From: Varroa destructor
Taxonomy: Eukaryota > Arthropoda > Arachnida > Mesostigmata > Varroidae
NCBI RefSeq assembly: GCF_002443255.2
Contig: NW_019211454.1
Span: 14,606,481-14,670,480 of the forward strand
Length of the DNA: 64,000 nt
Direction of reading: 5' to 3'
Shown: positions 22,600 to 36,824 of the stretch, one piece after another
Position numbering within the stretch: the stretch's first letter is position 1
How the letters are laid out: each line of letters starts with the position of its first letter
Notes under the pieces: model-generated
Database searches by the model: none
Seen by the model: only the letters and a program-made list of their open reading frames with translations
What the model was told of the DNA's origin: nothing
Program-made: the position numbers and the translations under genes

Positions 22600-25500
22600 T
22601 TTGTTGTTAGGTCACTTGATAATCTTTGCTTGATTTTTGGGTCTCTGTTGAATCCCACAAGTTAGAAGTCTATAGCACCAGTCTTAGTCAGTTTGATCTT
22701 TTTTTAAACATTGTTTATTAGTCGCAATAATTTGGGTATCAACGCGCGTTTCGCCGACAATCAAAAGTATACATTTATTAATAAGCTGTATTGTCGCAGC
22801 AAACGTCCTCAGTACGGCGTACGCACATGTCCAAACCCTGCCCCTACTCCCCTAGATAAATAAAATATTAGTGAAGTAAAGATATAGTTACCTATGAAAG
22901 GCAAGCGACCAGTCTTTTATAAGCTAATATTAGTTCCTTTGACCACAACTGAATTTTTTTTGAGGACCTCAGTTCAGCGTCTATAAATTGATATATACAC
23001 AGCCACGATCCGTTCTTCGCGCCTAAGGGACGTCGTAATCCACTCCAGCTCCCAACCCAGTTTGCCATAGTCCAGCCCAATAGTCCGCCGTATACGGCAA
23101 TATAGAGCACTGCTATACAGCCTCATTGAAGCAGAGACGTCGAATCGTCTATTCCTCAGGGACGTACCCAGTCCTTCTCTACGATGGCTGTCCCTTTGAG
23201 TCCATGGCGAAAAGACTGCTGACCAAAGCTGCGAGTAGTCCCATCCACTATGCTAACAGCTTCGCCGAAAGCTTCGCGAGGCTACACCTACGCTGTTAGG
23301 ATCTTCCCACATCGCTCGCCACTTCCTTAAACCTCTCTCTCTATTTACTGGGTCGCCTCTTTGACTGCAGTTGTAATTGGACGCTAATCTTCGGCTCAGT
23401 ACGAGTCCTTTCGTCTAGACTAGAATATCGTTACTGGGCTTTTTGTATTAGGGATAAATGCGTAGTGTTATTGTAGAGATACGTTGGTTAAAGAAGCCTT
23501 TGCCGTCGGTTAGGACACGGTATCTCATTTTAGGCATATCAAATTGAAACAGGCTATCGAGAAGTCCCAGTTAACCCACACGAGCTGACTTCAATCAGCA
23601 ATTTTGCTACACGGCAAATATGTAAATGCGAGCGATGTCTTTTGATTAATACTCACTCTGGCTTACCTGTATGAATTTTTCAGTTCTTAGGCGAAACGCG
23701 AATACAGCATCTTTATAAATAAATTAGAAAGAAAATCATATTTTTGGTGTGTTGTGGATCTGTTTTACAGAATAATCAAAGTGAAGTCGTCTTTTTTATA
23801 AAGCTAGAATTTGCTCCGTGTAAAATATTGAAAATTTCTAATTATAGACAAACCGCAAATGCATACCAACGATTGCCTATTTAAAAGTCTCTGCCTAACT
23901 GAGTCTAAGAGAAAATCAGAATATTTGGTCAGTTTTAAAAATACACCATTTTCCCACTGGTTCTTTCTATTTCTGTAGTTCTTTTTTTTTTTTTTAATTT
24001 TAATCATTACAAAATGCAGTCTGGTGCTAATATCTCTATGATTTTTTCTTGTTTGCGTTTAGAACTATACGATGGAATAAAGAATGTTTCTTATAATTGC
24101 ATAGTAATCATATAGATAAAAAAAAAACGCCAAATAGAGTAGCTGAATAGGTATCGTATTATTGAGTCGTTGTCACTTCTAATTGTGAACTGACAATAGT
24201 GAGTATCTTCGTCAACCGGTTTGTGTCGTTCATCAAAAATTGTACTTTTGTCTTAGCTTTACTACGCAGAGAAAAACGCTGTTTATTCGAAGAGTCTGAT
24301 GTTTTCTTGGAGATAGCGAGCATCCCTTATTTTAATAGCGAGATCATTTCGGAAGTGTGTTTTCATCAAGATATAGGTTTCTAGACTTTCGTCCAATTCC
24401 TAATATGCATTCACTAATATGCATTCAGTCATACCTCATCAAGGTAACTTGAGCTATTTCCTGATGCCAAATGGACATATACTCGTACTGAAAAAGCTTC
24501 GTCGATTTTCAAAAAAGAAAAAAAATAAAAGCTATCAGTAGAAGAAGGCAATGAAATTTTTGCGTAAGCTACAGTAATCCGCTTTGTGCTGGTATCTGCA
24601 TTCGGAGTGATGTCATAAAGCCACGTCTACCCAGTACCGCCATTATGCCTCTACAGCCTAGTCTTTATAGTTAACAAAACCATAGTTTAAACAATTATGA
24701 TATATATTATTCTTGTTGTCGTTGTCGTTTGTAAAGGTGATATAAAGTCTTTCGCATTGCGTAAGCATCAGTCATCTATATGTAGCAGACCATAAATATT
24801 AGAGAAACCTAAAAATCTGCTGTAAACCCGTATACTCGGTCCTATATAATACAACTGCTGTACCTTATCCGCCCGTTCAGCCGACGGAGTCCAAACATTG
24901 ACTAGCCGATCTCTCTCTTTTTTGTTCTGTCGGGGCGTTTGTTTCATTGTTTTTTTCCGTTTCTTCCTATACCCTCTAGTGCGTAAGGGATAAATCATCA
25001 CCCTCGCTTGACCTGCGGCGCTGCCGTAGCTACAGCTCCCATCGTGGCCACCTGCACAGCAGCTGGCCACCTTTTTTCGTCTCACTACTACTATCGGAAA
25101 AAATCCTGGCTGTGACAACAGCACTATTTGCCACTTGCCGTTTGTCCTTTGGACAGGCCCCGAATTCTAGGGGGCAAACTTGAGAAACAACAAACAGATG
25201 AACGAACGAGCAGATTACTCTTGACCAGCCACAGGCTGAGCCATCGCTCTTCTCTTCAACACTCGCGAGTTATGGGCAGAAATCGATCGATGCGGTACGA
25301 GCTGCTTTTACTCAGAACGCAGTGAACTCTGTTGTTGCTGTTGCCGCTAAAATCGGTAGTAGGAGTAGCTCACGGCATGGAGCACTTTTTTCGCTTGTTC
25401 CTATCGAGGACGTCGCCGAGGACTGGCGCTGCTGTTGCCAACATTACGATTATCAGGAAGTGAACGCAAAGGAAACGAGCGATAACTAGCAGAGAAAATC

Positions 25501-26900
25501 ACTAGTGGTAGTAGTCAAACGAAAGGGACTTGTTTCTCTACCTTTGTGAGGGACCAGGACAAAAGTTGATTCCAGCGAAGACAGAGAGGACAAGGGTAAA
25601 TAGCCAGAAACGAGCCCAAGAAGAGCATGACCGTGTGTTCGTTAAGGACATACACACTTGGTGTGGCAAAGAACAACGCGTGGGAGAGATGTTGAGCCGG
25701 ATCGGTTCAATCGAGCAGGCGCAACGTCGGGGCAAGTGGAAACAGTTACGGTGATGTGCGGCAAGTCAGCTACCCCAACACCTACATTACTTGCTGCTAC
25801 CAAGCAATGGCGTGGATGAAAGTAGCCAGTGACCTTCTTCGAGTTTTGCCGGCTCTCTGGGCTTGGCTTACCGTAGCGTAGTATTGATCTCGGAGTCGTT
25901 GGACTTTGACCACTGACTGCTCAGATGTAAAAAACAAGAATACAGCTGACGACGCTGTGTTACAGCAGATCTTGATGCCCGCTTCGACATTGTTATCTAC
26001 ATGGCTACATGACGCTGAGCACTTCTCTTTGTTGTGTTTCAGTGTCGAGTAGGGGCATTTGAGTCGGGTCGTGCCATGCTGTACAGATGGCAGCATTGCC
26101 AGGAGGAAGCGGAGGGTATTACCGCTTGCCGTTGTTGCTTTTACTAGTATCACCAGGGGCTATTGAGAGGCAGCAGTAAAAGAACAATCGCTGTTTACCT
26201 AAACAGGCGAATTAAGTCAGTCCCGCAGCGAACAAGGACGCTTGACGAATATGTTGCTCCCTGTCAGTAGTAGGTTAGGACACGTTTTTGTACAGGCGTG
26301 TGTGTGTTGGCAGTAGTTGTATCTGTGTAAGTGGGTCTATTCGAAAAGGGGAAGCTGTGCAAGGTTTGGGCACACGTTGAACTAGCCAGACAGCATGTTA
26401 AACCTAAACGGCAACCTGAATTGTCGCTGTTATTGCCTTACGGTCGTTAGTGTTTCAAAGGATAGGGAAACTGCCTACAAAGTCAAACGTCCTGACATAC
26501 GGGTTGTTCCCACAATAGCAACGGCCAACAACGATAACATCGACGATTGACTATGCAACGGTTTCATAGAAATCGTTTTTTAGAAAGAAAGAGATTTTTA
26601 GTAATTAGTATTCCCAAACAATTACTAGCTAAACGGAGAGATAACGACTGCGAATTTAAATTCTTATCGCATCATAAATATTGTTAGGGTTTCGTAAGGA
26701 TCTCGTTAAGGCAGCATATGATAATAATAATGTTAATTCATGGGATCAGGTGATCGCCCGCAAAGATCTATCGCACATATGGTGGTAAAGTTTTCTGCAG
26801 AGTCTGACAGGAAAGCTTCGAGCAATTCAATGATAAAGATAAAGTAGGCGGTAACATACGACGCGAACCTTCTGTGCTTCTTCCAAAAAGTTTTTTTTAA
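22600..26900. other. no supported gene
   Basis: AT-rich to about 24.8 kb, then a GC-richer block at 24.85-26.15 kb. That block holds long ORFs on both strands, for example 24768-25124 minus (118 codons, with a very basic middle) and 25797-26153 minus. None has recognisable domains. A 14-bp exact tandem duplication sits at 24400-24427. Confidence 0.4.
24400..24427. repeat. exact 14-bp tandem duplication
   Basis: The unit ctaatatgcattca occurs twice, head to tail, with no mismatch. Confidence 0.9.
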
Positions 26901-26906
26901 ATTTAG

Positions 26907-27167
26907 ATTTGAGAAATTGTGTACATTTGTACAGAAAAGCTTACATGACTACGGTGTTCCTACTAAGCTTGATCTACAAATGTAAACGACGCAAGAAATT
27001 GCTTCTCTTAGCAATATTAGATTACTTGGCTTATTTTACGCAGGGCAAAAAAGGGTCATATGGCAAATCAATACTGTTTGCGTCCCATAAAGAAATAGTA
27101 AAGCGTTGCCACAATTATCGCCAGAACTACTATCAAAAATCAGAATATCACGGTCTTTATACGCTTT
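26907..27167 (+). CDS. possible internal exon (weak)
   Basis: The acceptor has a run of Ts (agttttttttaaatttag, ending 26906) and the donor is near consensus, TTT|gtgagt, at 27168. Between them 86 codons stay open although the sequence is AT-rich, where stops are frequent. The translation has a hydrophobic stretch (TTVFLLSLIYK) and then a strongly basic one (CKRRKKLL). Its C-terminal half is rich in Lys, His, Tyr and Asn. It enters needing one base from the previous exon and leaves one base. That does not match the next candidate at 27673. I do not recognise it. Confidence 0.22.
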
Positions 27168-27672
27168 GTGAGTTATAACGCTGAGCTATTTCGAATATAG
27201 CACAGAAGTTCTATTATTCTTGTGCCCTAAATACGAACACGACCAGTTCTTCTGTCTATCATTTGGCAGAACAGAACGTTAGTTCGCCACTCAGCTTTGA
27301 ACCACAAAGCCATCGTAGTTTTCCTAGCAAAAACTTAAACTGATTGCAATGCCTTAGTTAGAAATCTTTAAACGCCGTTGGTCATAGTAATATAGTTTCA
27401 GCCTCATCGATAAGTAGACTAATCATCTTGTAGAGAGATTGTAGCTCTCAGCGGCATACCGTGTTCCATTTTCCTTCTATATAACGTCATTCTCTTCAGC
27501 TTCAAAGAAAAAAAACTAATTCCTAAGTCTTGGCGAAGATGCAAAATTCTGCGCTTAACAGAAGTAAACGACAGAAAAATCGAACCTCTGTTAATCTACG
27601 TACTATGACGTTTGTTCATATATTATCCCTACGTATTATATGGTCATAGTGTTTATTGAAGGAAGCATACAG

Positions 27673-27943
27673 CTATACGCACATATATGTAGAGAAAGGG
27701 TGGGTCCATATGAGCCAAAAAAGCTTAACGCCATCGTTGAAAACAAGCGGTATCACAGGAAAGCTTAAATGGGCTCATAATAGTTCTTTCGTTTTCGAGA
27801 AAATATCATTGAAGACGGTAATGACGTTGACAGTATATTGTAGTTCCGCTAACTGGAGTCACATGGAGCCAGATGAGGCTAACGATTCATGCAAAAGAAT
27901 TCGCTACTCAACAAAGTTAAAGAGAAATGGTACTTTTCCATAG
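27673..27943 (+). CDS. possible exon, faintly C2-like (weak)
   Basis: After an acceptor (ggaagcatacag, ending 27672) a frame is open for 89 codons to a TAG at 27941-27943. A donor candidate, ACG|gtaatg, lies at 27818 in phase 0. The translation begins YTHIYVEKGWVHMSQKSLTP and later has NSSFVFEKISLKTVMTLTVY. This pattern of a Lys/Thr-rich strand, then FVF, then LTVY, faintly recalls the strands of C2 domains of the synaptotagmin type. The calcium-binding aspartates and the NP motif are absent, so the resemblance may be coincidence. Confidence 0.2.
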
Positions 27944-30900
27944 AAAATGTTGTAACTAAAGCTAGGAAAAACGGTACTTTATAACCATAATTTAGCAAAT
28001 CAAAGTTTATTATTTGTCTACCATAGGTCCACATGTAGTTCTGCTACGACCAGGCTTCGAATAGATCATGTCACGAGCCGGCACTTGCTGAAGGAGTGAG
28101 AAAGAACCATTGTTGAGTGCGTACCGTTCTTCAAAGTTTGCCGGAACTAAAGCCTGTGTAAAGGTCGCGATTGACTATGACAAATGACTGATCCATGGTA
28201 AATTCTGATTCGCCATCTTTGTGACGATCCACAATGTGTGTGCACACACGTTAACAATATTGTTCTCTTCGAGTGGAAAGAGATCGTCAAAATTGCTTTT
28301 AAAAGCAATCACACGCTGTGGTACAGTGAGCGGAAAAGTACGATGCCTTAATTTAGATTGACGTATATATGCGTTTATGCATTTCTACTTCGCCTTCGAT
28401 TTATACTATACTCGCGCAAATTATAATCGATAAATCAAGCTTCTAATAGACTAGAGTTAGACGTTGAGTCGCTTCCTCCTGCAGCAGTGCCGCAGGATCG
28501 ATCACTGCGGACCTGCATTTCCGCTAACTAGCCAGTTCGCCATACATCCGGAACTGGTAAAAGATCCACCGATCAGAGCCGCTAATTTGCCCCACACAAC
28601 TGCCGCATTGTATGCATGCACCGTACAGCCCCCAGCTCTGATAAAGGTTCCGCTGGAATAGCAGGCAACCGTTACATCCTTTTCATTTTTCACATCTTGC
28701 GCCTCCTGGCTCGACCAAATCGGTAATAAAGGGAAATACACATAATAACATAGACAGAGTGCTACCGGCTACATTTATTATTTCCCTCCGGTTCATCTCT
28801 AGCATCACGTAGAAACTTAACTAACGAGCTGTCCTACTCCTGTTCAAGTCCCTGAAAATCCTTCCTGGTTTTTCAGTAAGACCACGAAAGTCAGAGTGAA
28901 AAGTGTAGGGAGCCGTTTCTTTCTAAGGGATAATAATGTATGGGCAAATCTTGTTCCACTTGCCTAGTTTGTCTGTTTGCCGTTGTCGCCCGGCAGATCT
29001 TCCTTCCCCGCAGAAGATTTGTGACATCTTAGAGATGTGGTACCAACTGTATGCTCGAGAACAGCATTGCACCCGGTATTATCGCCACTTATGCCTCGTG
29101 CTGCTAGATCTCCCGTGGCATATTTTGTGACGAGGAAATCATAGCCGCACGCCTGGCCTCGTGTCTGTCCGTCTGTTTGCTTGTCGGCGAGGAGGAAGAG
29201 ATTTGCGCGGTAACAGGGCAACAAATGCTAATTTCGGCTTAGTGAAGCCTAGTGCAAATGCGTTCATCCTGTACGGAAAACACATCAACATGGTGCTTGC
29301 TTTCTGGCTTGCTGTCTCCGATCAACTCAGCGGACGACACGCCTGAAGGGATGGATGGATTTCCCACACAAGACTCCGTCTCATATCCATGTTCATTGCT
29401 TCATCAGAATCAGCTTACGGCTGGGTGAGGTCGTTGTGAATGGGAGTGAGTTGCACCACTGTCAGAGAAGCGCGGATAGGATCCTGGGAGAGTTGCCACT
29501 TTCGCGGATGAGTGGAGCACAATTCGAGAGGGGTGGACGCTGACGACGATGTCGCTGCTGGTAACAGCCATAGCAGCGGTGGTGATGGCGGCAGTAGCTG
29601 TAAGACTGCGACAACAGAGTGGGCCCCTGCAGCATGTTGCTGTATGAGCAGCCACTCAAGAGAATCAGGGATGCTGGTAAAGAGATGGTGTTAGCCACAC
29701 CCTCGATTGGGGCTGAATGGGTCTTCCCCTTCACATTGACAGAGATGCAGATAGTAGCATGACAACGACAGTGGTCCCTTGGCCCATGGGCCCTTGAGTC
29801 ACCCAGTCCAGTTCCGTCACGTTGCGGGAGATCCTACCGGTACAAACGAGATGGGTTCTAGTAAATGTGATTTGAGCTGCACGTGTGGCTTTTCTCTTTG
29901 CCGGATGGCAAGCAGGTGATTGAGGATTTATGCTGTCGGTTTACGTGTGTATAAATGGGAACCCGTCAGTCGACTATATATAATGTCGCAAAACATATGT
30001 ACGTGGCTGTTTGTTTTCTATTTCTGAAATAGCGGTTCTGCGGAAATACATGAAATTGGAATAAGTTTGTTGTTGCCCGTTGTTAATCATCATTTATTGA
30101 ACGTAGAACGAAAGCAAATTAGCATAGCGAAGTAAAAGCTGTTTTCCCGTTCCAAGCTAAACTATCTCGCTCCTCGCTATCGTCTAAATATAAAACAAGC
30201 TTATGTGTGAGTCATTAAAGAAAAATGCAAAATCTTACTAATAAAAAAAAAGTAGATAGTTTCAACAAACAATACATATTACAATCAGATAGCTGTTCTA
30301 GTGGACACTGCCAGAGCGCCATCGCACGTTTAACCTAATTCCATCGAAATGCATCGCTTAAGTAATCTAATCTTCAATATGGCTCTCTTGAACCTTTACC
30401 AAAGCGGACCCGGTCAGCGAAGTGTTCTATATGGCTAGGGTAGGCATTAAGACACAAAAACCATTATCGTAAATGTATTCAGCTGTAGAACCAAACCACA
30501 TTGGGCTTTAGTAACTGGGTCTATCGTTCCAAACAGGTTAAGCTCTATTGAAATTTGGTAACCAGCACTACTTCATATTATCGACGCAAGTATTCCTCCA
30601 TACAATGGAAAAGGTAGAAAGCGCACGTTACGAACGGGAAAACGACTTCCTAGAAGAAAAGAGTGGCTCCTATTTCAAACTACAGGAGTGACCAAGGCGA
30701 AGCCTTGTTGTGGTCCTGCATTGCTGTATTTATCTAAAGACACTTTGTAATAAGCGTCATAGGTCGTTCTTATATTCAGTGAGGCCAATTAACCTGCTCC
30801 AGTCTTCTTAGGCCGGTCGATTCACGGCTCAAGTGTGGGCTTGATAAAATACACTAGATTCTGGTTCTTAGGATTTTAAATATTGTGTCCGCGTCAAGCA

Positions 30901-33900
30901 CACATCTGTATATATGGGCATCAAAGCAGCATAAAAGTCGTTTATAGAATTACATTTTAGACTAGTGACCGTTTTTATTTCACTGTCAAGGTGGATGCAG
31001 CTCAACAACCAATCGTAATGAATCTATCATTGCCTCAAGGCAAACGCGGTGGTTGCCGAGTACAGCCAAATAGAAAAAAACATAATAGACAGAGACTTAT
31101 ATAGAGGATTTGATGATAACCGATTTACTGCCAAGTTTTTTTAAAAATAAATTTTTTTAAATTAAATTCAATTGTCTTATATTTTTTAACATTTATTGTT
31201 AAATAGCTAGTACTGATATTAAAGCTTGTTAATACGTATGGTAGGAAAATGGACCAACCTCTTTTTCGTAGTATTTTTGAGCTTTGTATTTTAATTGTAT
31301 AGAAATATACACTGATATTTCATTGATAACCATTAACGAAAGAAATCTCGCTGTAATCGCGAAGAAATAAATATCCTTAATTAATTTCAATAAAAATAAA
31401 TGGTTGTATTAAAATGCAGTCGACTTTAGAGAGTTGACGGTAAAGTTCACTCTGTGTTAGCTTCGTTCAGAGTATCAAAATCTCTATTAATCTTTTTACT
31501 TTTAGCTCCCTTTCGGTGTTGTGAAACCGCCCTATCCCTAACCCTGTTTATCAAGTATAATTTCGGGTTCTCGATTTCCGCTAGCAATTCGTTCCTTGTT
31601 CTGTAGCAATTCTATCTGAAGTATTGCACTCCATTAAGTATTAAAGCTATTTTTGCGCGTTCATTTTACTTTTCTCGCCAAGCAGCGGGGCAAACCAAGA
31701 CAGGCGAATCAGATAGCTTGCATTACGTCTTAAGGGGGAGGTGAAAACAAAAACTCGTCAATTTATGAATGGCTGACCTGGGTGGGTTCCTTCCCGGACT
31801 TCCGAAGCAACAGCTGTTCCAATCATTAAATATTTTTTCCAATATGAATTCTCACATTATTAAAGGGCGTTGTGTCGACCCGGGATAGAGAGAAAACTGG
31901 TGTACGAACAACAGATTCTTTTGTTTCGGTTTTAGGCCATTCCGACATGTGGACTGTATTTACCATGGCTTCGACCAGCTCGCTGGTATACCAAGCAGCC
32001 TTCCCACTATCGGTATAGCTGAGTGCCTATGATTCCTTTGCTTTTTTCATTAGAGGCAGCAAAGATGGTTTGTTCACTGCTAATATGTGAAAGAAACGGA
32101 AATTTCTAGTTCATGATGCATGCGAATCCAGGATGGGTATTGTGGAAAGCCCTCAACGATTAGGGATTCCTTGCTATATGACGGTTAACGTTATACGCTG
32201 TTGTACATTTCATTAATTACGTAAAGTAAGTTTAGGACCACATTAAAATAGAAAAAAAGATACTTCAAAGGAAAGGGAAGATTGATAGAAGCCGAGACTT
32301 TGTTGAAATATCCGTATATTGCATAAAAAGGCATCTTTCCATCTGTTCATCGCAGGTGCTAATGGCAACTATGCTGCCATACCACGTATGCAGGTATAAT
32401 GCACAACATAGCACTATGCAAGTGGTATATCACAAATACGGGATATCCTTCCATAAACAAGGCCTACATCTACAATTATTTCTCGTCAGCTGTCCTATTA
32501 TATTCTGCAGCGCTGACAGATCTCCTGCATCCCATCTTTCTAGTATACAAATTAATTATTGCAAATTGTTTATGCACTGTACACTCAACTGGACTATTCA
32601 TCAGCATTAGATTGTAGCATACAGCCTCCTATTTGCCCAGATCCCCCGAACATCTTTCATTCGTATTCCACCCTCCCCTGAAAAAGAACAAACACAAACA
32701 AAAACAAGACGCATCTTCGCTTGCTCCCGCCTACCGATCTCTACAGGGCCACCATTTTCTTTCTTTCCCTCTCTACCATAATAAAGGTTGTCTTCATATC
32801 TCATCATTATTATCAGGACCACATTGTACCGCATCTGATATTCGAATGCGCATGAAATGAAAATTCACCCCGTCTCACTTACCAAATCATCCGTTGACCA
32901 GCCTTTTCTGTCTATGCTTCGCACCCAGATCCTGTTCCTTGTCCTACGTCTTTATTTTCACCTATCGATATCCGTTACAGAGCCGCCCGCTGCCTTCACC
33001 AGCCCGCCATTCGTCCATTTATCCGAATCGCTGGCGTCGCCGTTGGCCTCATCGTAGCATTAAGGTCTCTCTTTTTCTGGTATAGTACGCTGCCACATTC
33101 TCACTTTCAAACTTTCGCGCGCTATGTCTATCTATCTCTATTCTGTCGTCTGCTCTGGCGGCTTTCCCTTACCACCCCCGTAAGCAGGGGCGACTTGGGC
33201 AGTAGCTATCGCCATCGTTATCGGATCAACAACACTGCACGAGGCCAATTCTGAGCGTTCCATTCTCAGGCTAAGGCACACTTCGGCTTGGTAAGAAAAA
33301 ACCGGAAAAGAATATCAGATGAAGACGTTACGGGGGACGACAACGAAAATTATGAAGAAGTTCAGGGAATCAATCGGCACGTCCCTTATACGGGCTGTCG
33401 TCCAGCCGTTCGCCTCTAAACCGCCTACAGCTACTCTTACCTTTTGTCCCACTCCCTTCAACCTCCTCCTACGCACAAACGCATAGGGGTACAATGCATC
33501 CTAATCTGAAGCAGATGTTATGCAAATCCTGCTGTTTTTATTGCTGCTTTCCGTTGCATCTGACGGGCCAAGCGACCGCTGATGCTTCTAATGACAGTTC
33601 CTTCATCGATGGCGGATTCTATACCGTTGCCTCTACTGGGAGACCGGCGTCTTAGCTAAATCCAGTATGTCTAGGGTCACCTACATTCTTGAGATAACGA
33701 CGCCGAGAAAGACGACGACAATCCTTACGGAAGATCGCAGCAGGGAGAAGATCCCACAAGAGTCAGTCGCGAACAACTCGGTGTCCTGAGGCTGTACGCT
33801 TCGAATAGTGCTCATTCGGGATTCCTCGTGCTTTCTTTAGCGTTCATTTCATTCGTTAACGAATGTCAAATGCACATTCAAGGGCAAAAGGGTGAATTCG

Positions 33901-33991
33901 CGGGCCGTCGGTAAATCGGTCCGTCGTCCGAGGAGTCGGGGAAGCCTAATGAAATAAGATGTAATAGAGAGAATATATAGAGGAGCGTCGC

Positions 33992-34005
33992 GGGGGGGGG
34001 GGGGG
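33992..34005 (+). repeat. poly(G) run of 14
   Basis: Fourteen consecutive Gs following gagcgtcgc. Confidence 0.9.
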
Positions 34006-34894
34006 CTGCAAACGCTATGATGATGTGGGGGTAGTTTTAGCTGGCAAGACTTGTAAGTGAACGAAAGAAATGGCTGTCAGTGATCTACAAAGTAGGAACG
34101 CTATATCGGTAAATATTTGCTGTGCGGGGCTGAACCTTTTCTAATTCGTAGGTTAGAAGCAATAGGTAGCACAGCGTAATGCATTAGGGTTAAGCACAAG
34201 TAAATCTTAAGTTACGGATGCGCTGAACTTGAAGAGTGGAAACCTGCTTATATCGCTTCCTGGGCTTGTTTTCGTAATCCCTTTTTTTATTCACTGCACA
34301 CATGAGCCTCAGTATGGACTCCAGTGCTAGGCAGCAAACCGCAGGCCATGTGCCCAGGTTTTAAGATTGTTGTTCGGATTAACAGGCCTCTGTAAATCCG
34401 GTGGCGTGTCGTATGGCGCGATAAATTCACTTTAAATTAAAGCTGATTTTACTATATTGGTTCGAAGCTTTAGTGGTTCGCCAATAGCATATGCTTCTAA
34501 TTGACTGGCTGTTACGTGTAAGATGACGTGATCAATTATACTATTTGTACTAATTATTATTTTAATTATTGATACTTCAACGTATACGTTTAAAATAATA
34601 CAATCGACGCGATAAAGGGAACTGCTCATCGGAACCGTATGTATTTTTGGTGATCTACGGATAATATGTAACGATTCAGTGCAGTCGGATAAGACGTTTT
34701 TAATTTACCTCACTAGTGGCTACATGCCTCCTTCTCCCCACTTCCCCTCTCCCCATTTCATTTTCTTTTGTTCCTCCGGAAATCAATCTTCGGAACGAAT
34801 AGAAAAGCTAATCGATAATGCGAGGTCCGGAAAGATTATATTGCAGGCTGTGTCGTTTGCCATACCATATTGCGCTATACAACTTAACGTTGAA

Positions 34895-34925
34895 GTTGTT
34901 GTTGCTGCTGCTGCTGCTGCCGCCG
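34895..34925. repeat. GTT/GCT trinucleotide repeat
   Basis: Three GTT units then a run of GCT triplets and CCG. ORFs through it on either strand give poly-Leu, poly-Val/Ala or poly-Ala/Thr, so they are not independent coding evidence. Confidence 0.85.
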
Positions 34926-36824
34926 TTGCTGGATCCTGGATGGCGACTCGTTCGTGCTGCGCTGCGCTGTTTGCGAAGCGATGGATGCTTTCCCACCGGG
35001 GCGCCACCGGCGTTTTTTCACTTTCGTTGTTTACCATTCGGCCGCCGCCATATTGTTGTCACTTGCTGACAATCTTTTCCCAACGTATCCAATAGAGTAT
35101 TGGCTGGTAGTAAGAAAGTAAAAAAATATTTAGAAAGGAAAAGCGAAAAAAAAAACAAAGAGGGCGCGGGAGACAAACGAGGGACGGAGCTACAGCCTAC
35201 AGGGCTAAATATCGCTACACATGAGTTTAGACACGGGAACGAAGAAATTTCATTTTCGCTTGTTTCGAGACGCTACGTCGGAACGGACGCTGCTGAAAAG
35301 ACCGTAGCGATTGAAAGTTCGCAATGGAAAGAGGTAGACGTCTGCGGAATCTGGCTAGATGGCGACGATATTAAAAGGCGTTGCCATAGAATACGATGGG
35401 CAGAAATTGTGTCTATTGGCATTGCTACGAGATGTTAGTGGTTAGAGAGCCAAGATAGTAGACGTAGTCACGACATCTTGTTGTTATCGAAGTTCCCGTA
35501 GTGCTGTACAATGAAAGTAGGTGAAGAGAACAATCAGTTGAATGGGTTCCAAGATTCATGATTTTCTCAATATCAGTGGATGATTACTAAAGAAGAATTG
35601 ATACAAGACTGAAACACAACGCAACTAATACGCGTTAGTAGATGAAAATCATTAGCAGGAAAGCTTATGGAATAATTTTTAGCGCAGTTAACAGTGATCT
35701 TTTGTGTCTATCATTTGTTTTATCGAGGAATAGTATATTTTTCAATTGCTTGTATGAGCCATACGTCATTGATCTGACCTGATCTTTACTAACGGATAAC
35801 TGAGGTAAGTAGCTAAAATCGTATCCAGTATCGAAAGGTCCATATTCTGCTATCTCCTCGGCCCGGTTTTCCCGACACGATAGACGGTGCACTTAATATT
35901 TGATGAATGGCTCATTTTCATACAATGTTTGTATATGTACTTAAAAGCAGAAACTTATAAGATAGTATATTGTAAATATATAAAGTATATTGTACTTTGT
36001 TGTTTTCTTATGTATATATTATTTCAGTTTGATAGCGGATTACATCTTGTTTCGGTAGGATATATTGATTTTTTTTGTAAGTATAGGACTCATTTTCAGT
36101 TTTGTCCTGTTCGCTGACGACCCACTTATAATAGAAAATCCAACAAGATGTTCTGAATGCGAAAAATTTGCCTAATCTAGCTGATTAATGGCTAGCGAAT
36201 GGACAAGTTACATTCGCCAGCCCGAAAGCTAACTTTACCGGTCGGAACAGATAGTGAGTTGCTGAGATCCTATGTTAATGGGAGCGATTGTCTGCTGGCT
36301 CGGAATAGACGATAGGATGACTGCTTCATGTGGGCGGTCCATAGAGGCTTATGTGAACGTCTCCGAGGTTGCTTGTAACATGCGCAGTATGCTTAGAAAC
36401 GTCAAATATGGTTGAAGCTTTCATCTTCACTTATTTCGCTTCTTCACCAGGCGAGTGTCACGTTATCATAACGACATTTGCAACGCTAAAAAATGGATAG
36501 GACGAAAACAATAGAAAGATAATAATTGTTCTTATATGTCTTCCACGTTTAGTTCTCATGGTTAGAAGCTTACTGAACAATCTGCTATAAGACAAATGTA
36601 AAAATCAATTATACAAAAACTAGCTTTGAGTTCTGTTAACGTAATATGTTCATTACGTTCAAACGTACATGTCTGGCTAACGTTGACGCGCTCGCATTAT
36701 ACGTTATACCTTACTCAAAGAGAGTTTTCAGATCATACAATGCGCTGTAAACTTTTCCTGGATCACCGTTCAATTAGTAAAGTACTTTTTTTTGTTTAAA
36801 AAAGTTCAGTTTTAATTGAAGGAA

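Larger units (their letters stand above)
27950..36800. other. no supported gene
   Basis: A mosaic of GC-rich blocks (28.45-29.9, 33.1-33.8 and 34.9-35.45 kb) and AT-rich stretches. One short exon-like segment lies at 28877-28935: the acceptor is cttcctggtttttcag and 19 open codons read KTTKVRVKSVGSRFFLRDN and onward. It is too short to call. From 29.9 to 32.3 kb almost every frame is closed. A poly-G run (33992-34005) and a GTT/GCT repeat (34895-34925) are listed separately. Confidence 0.45.
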
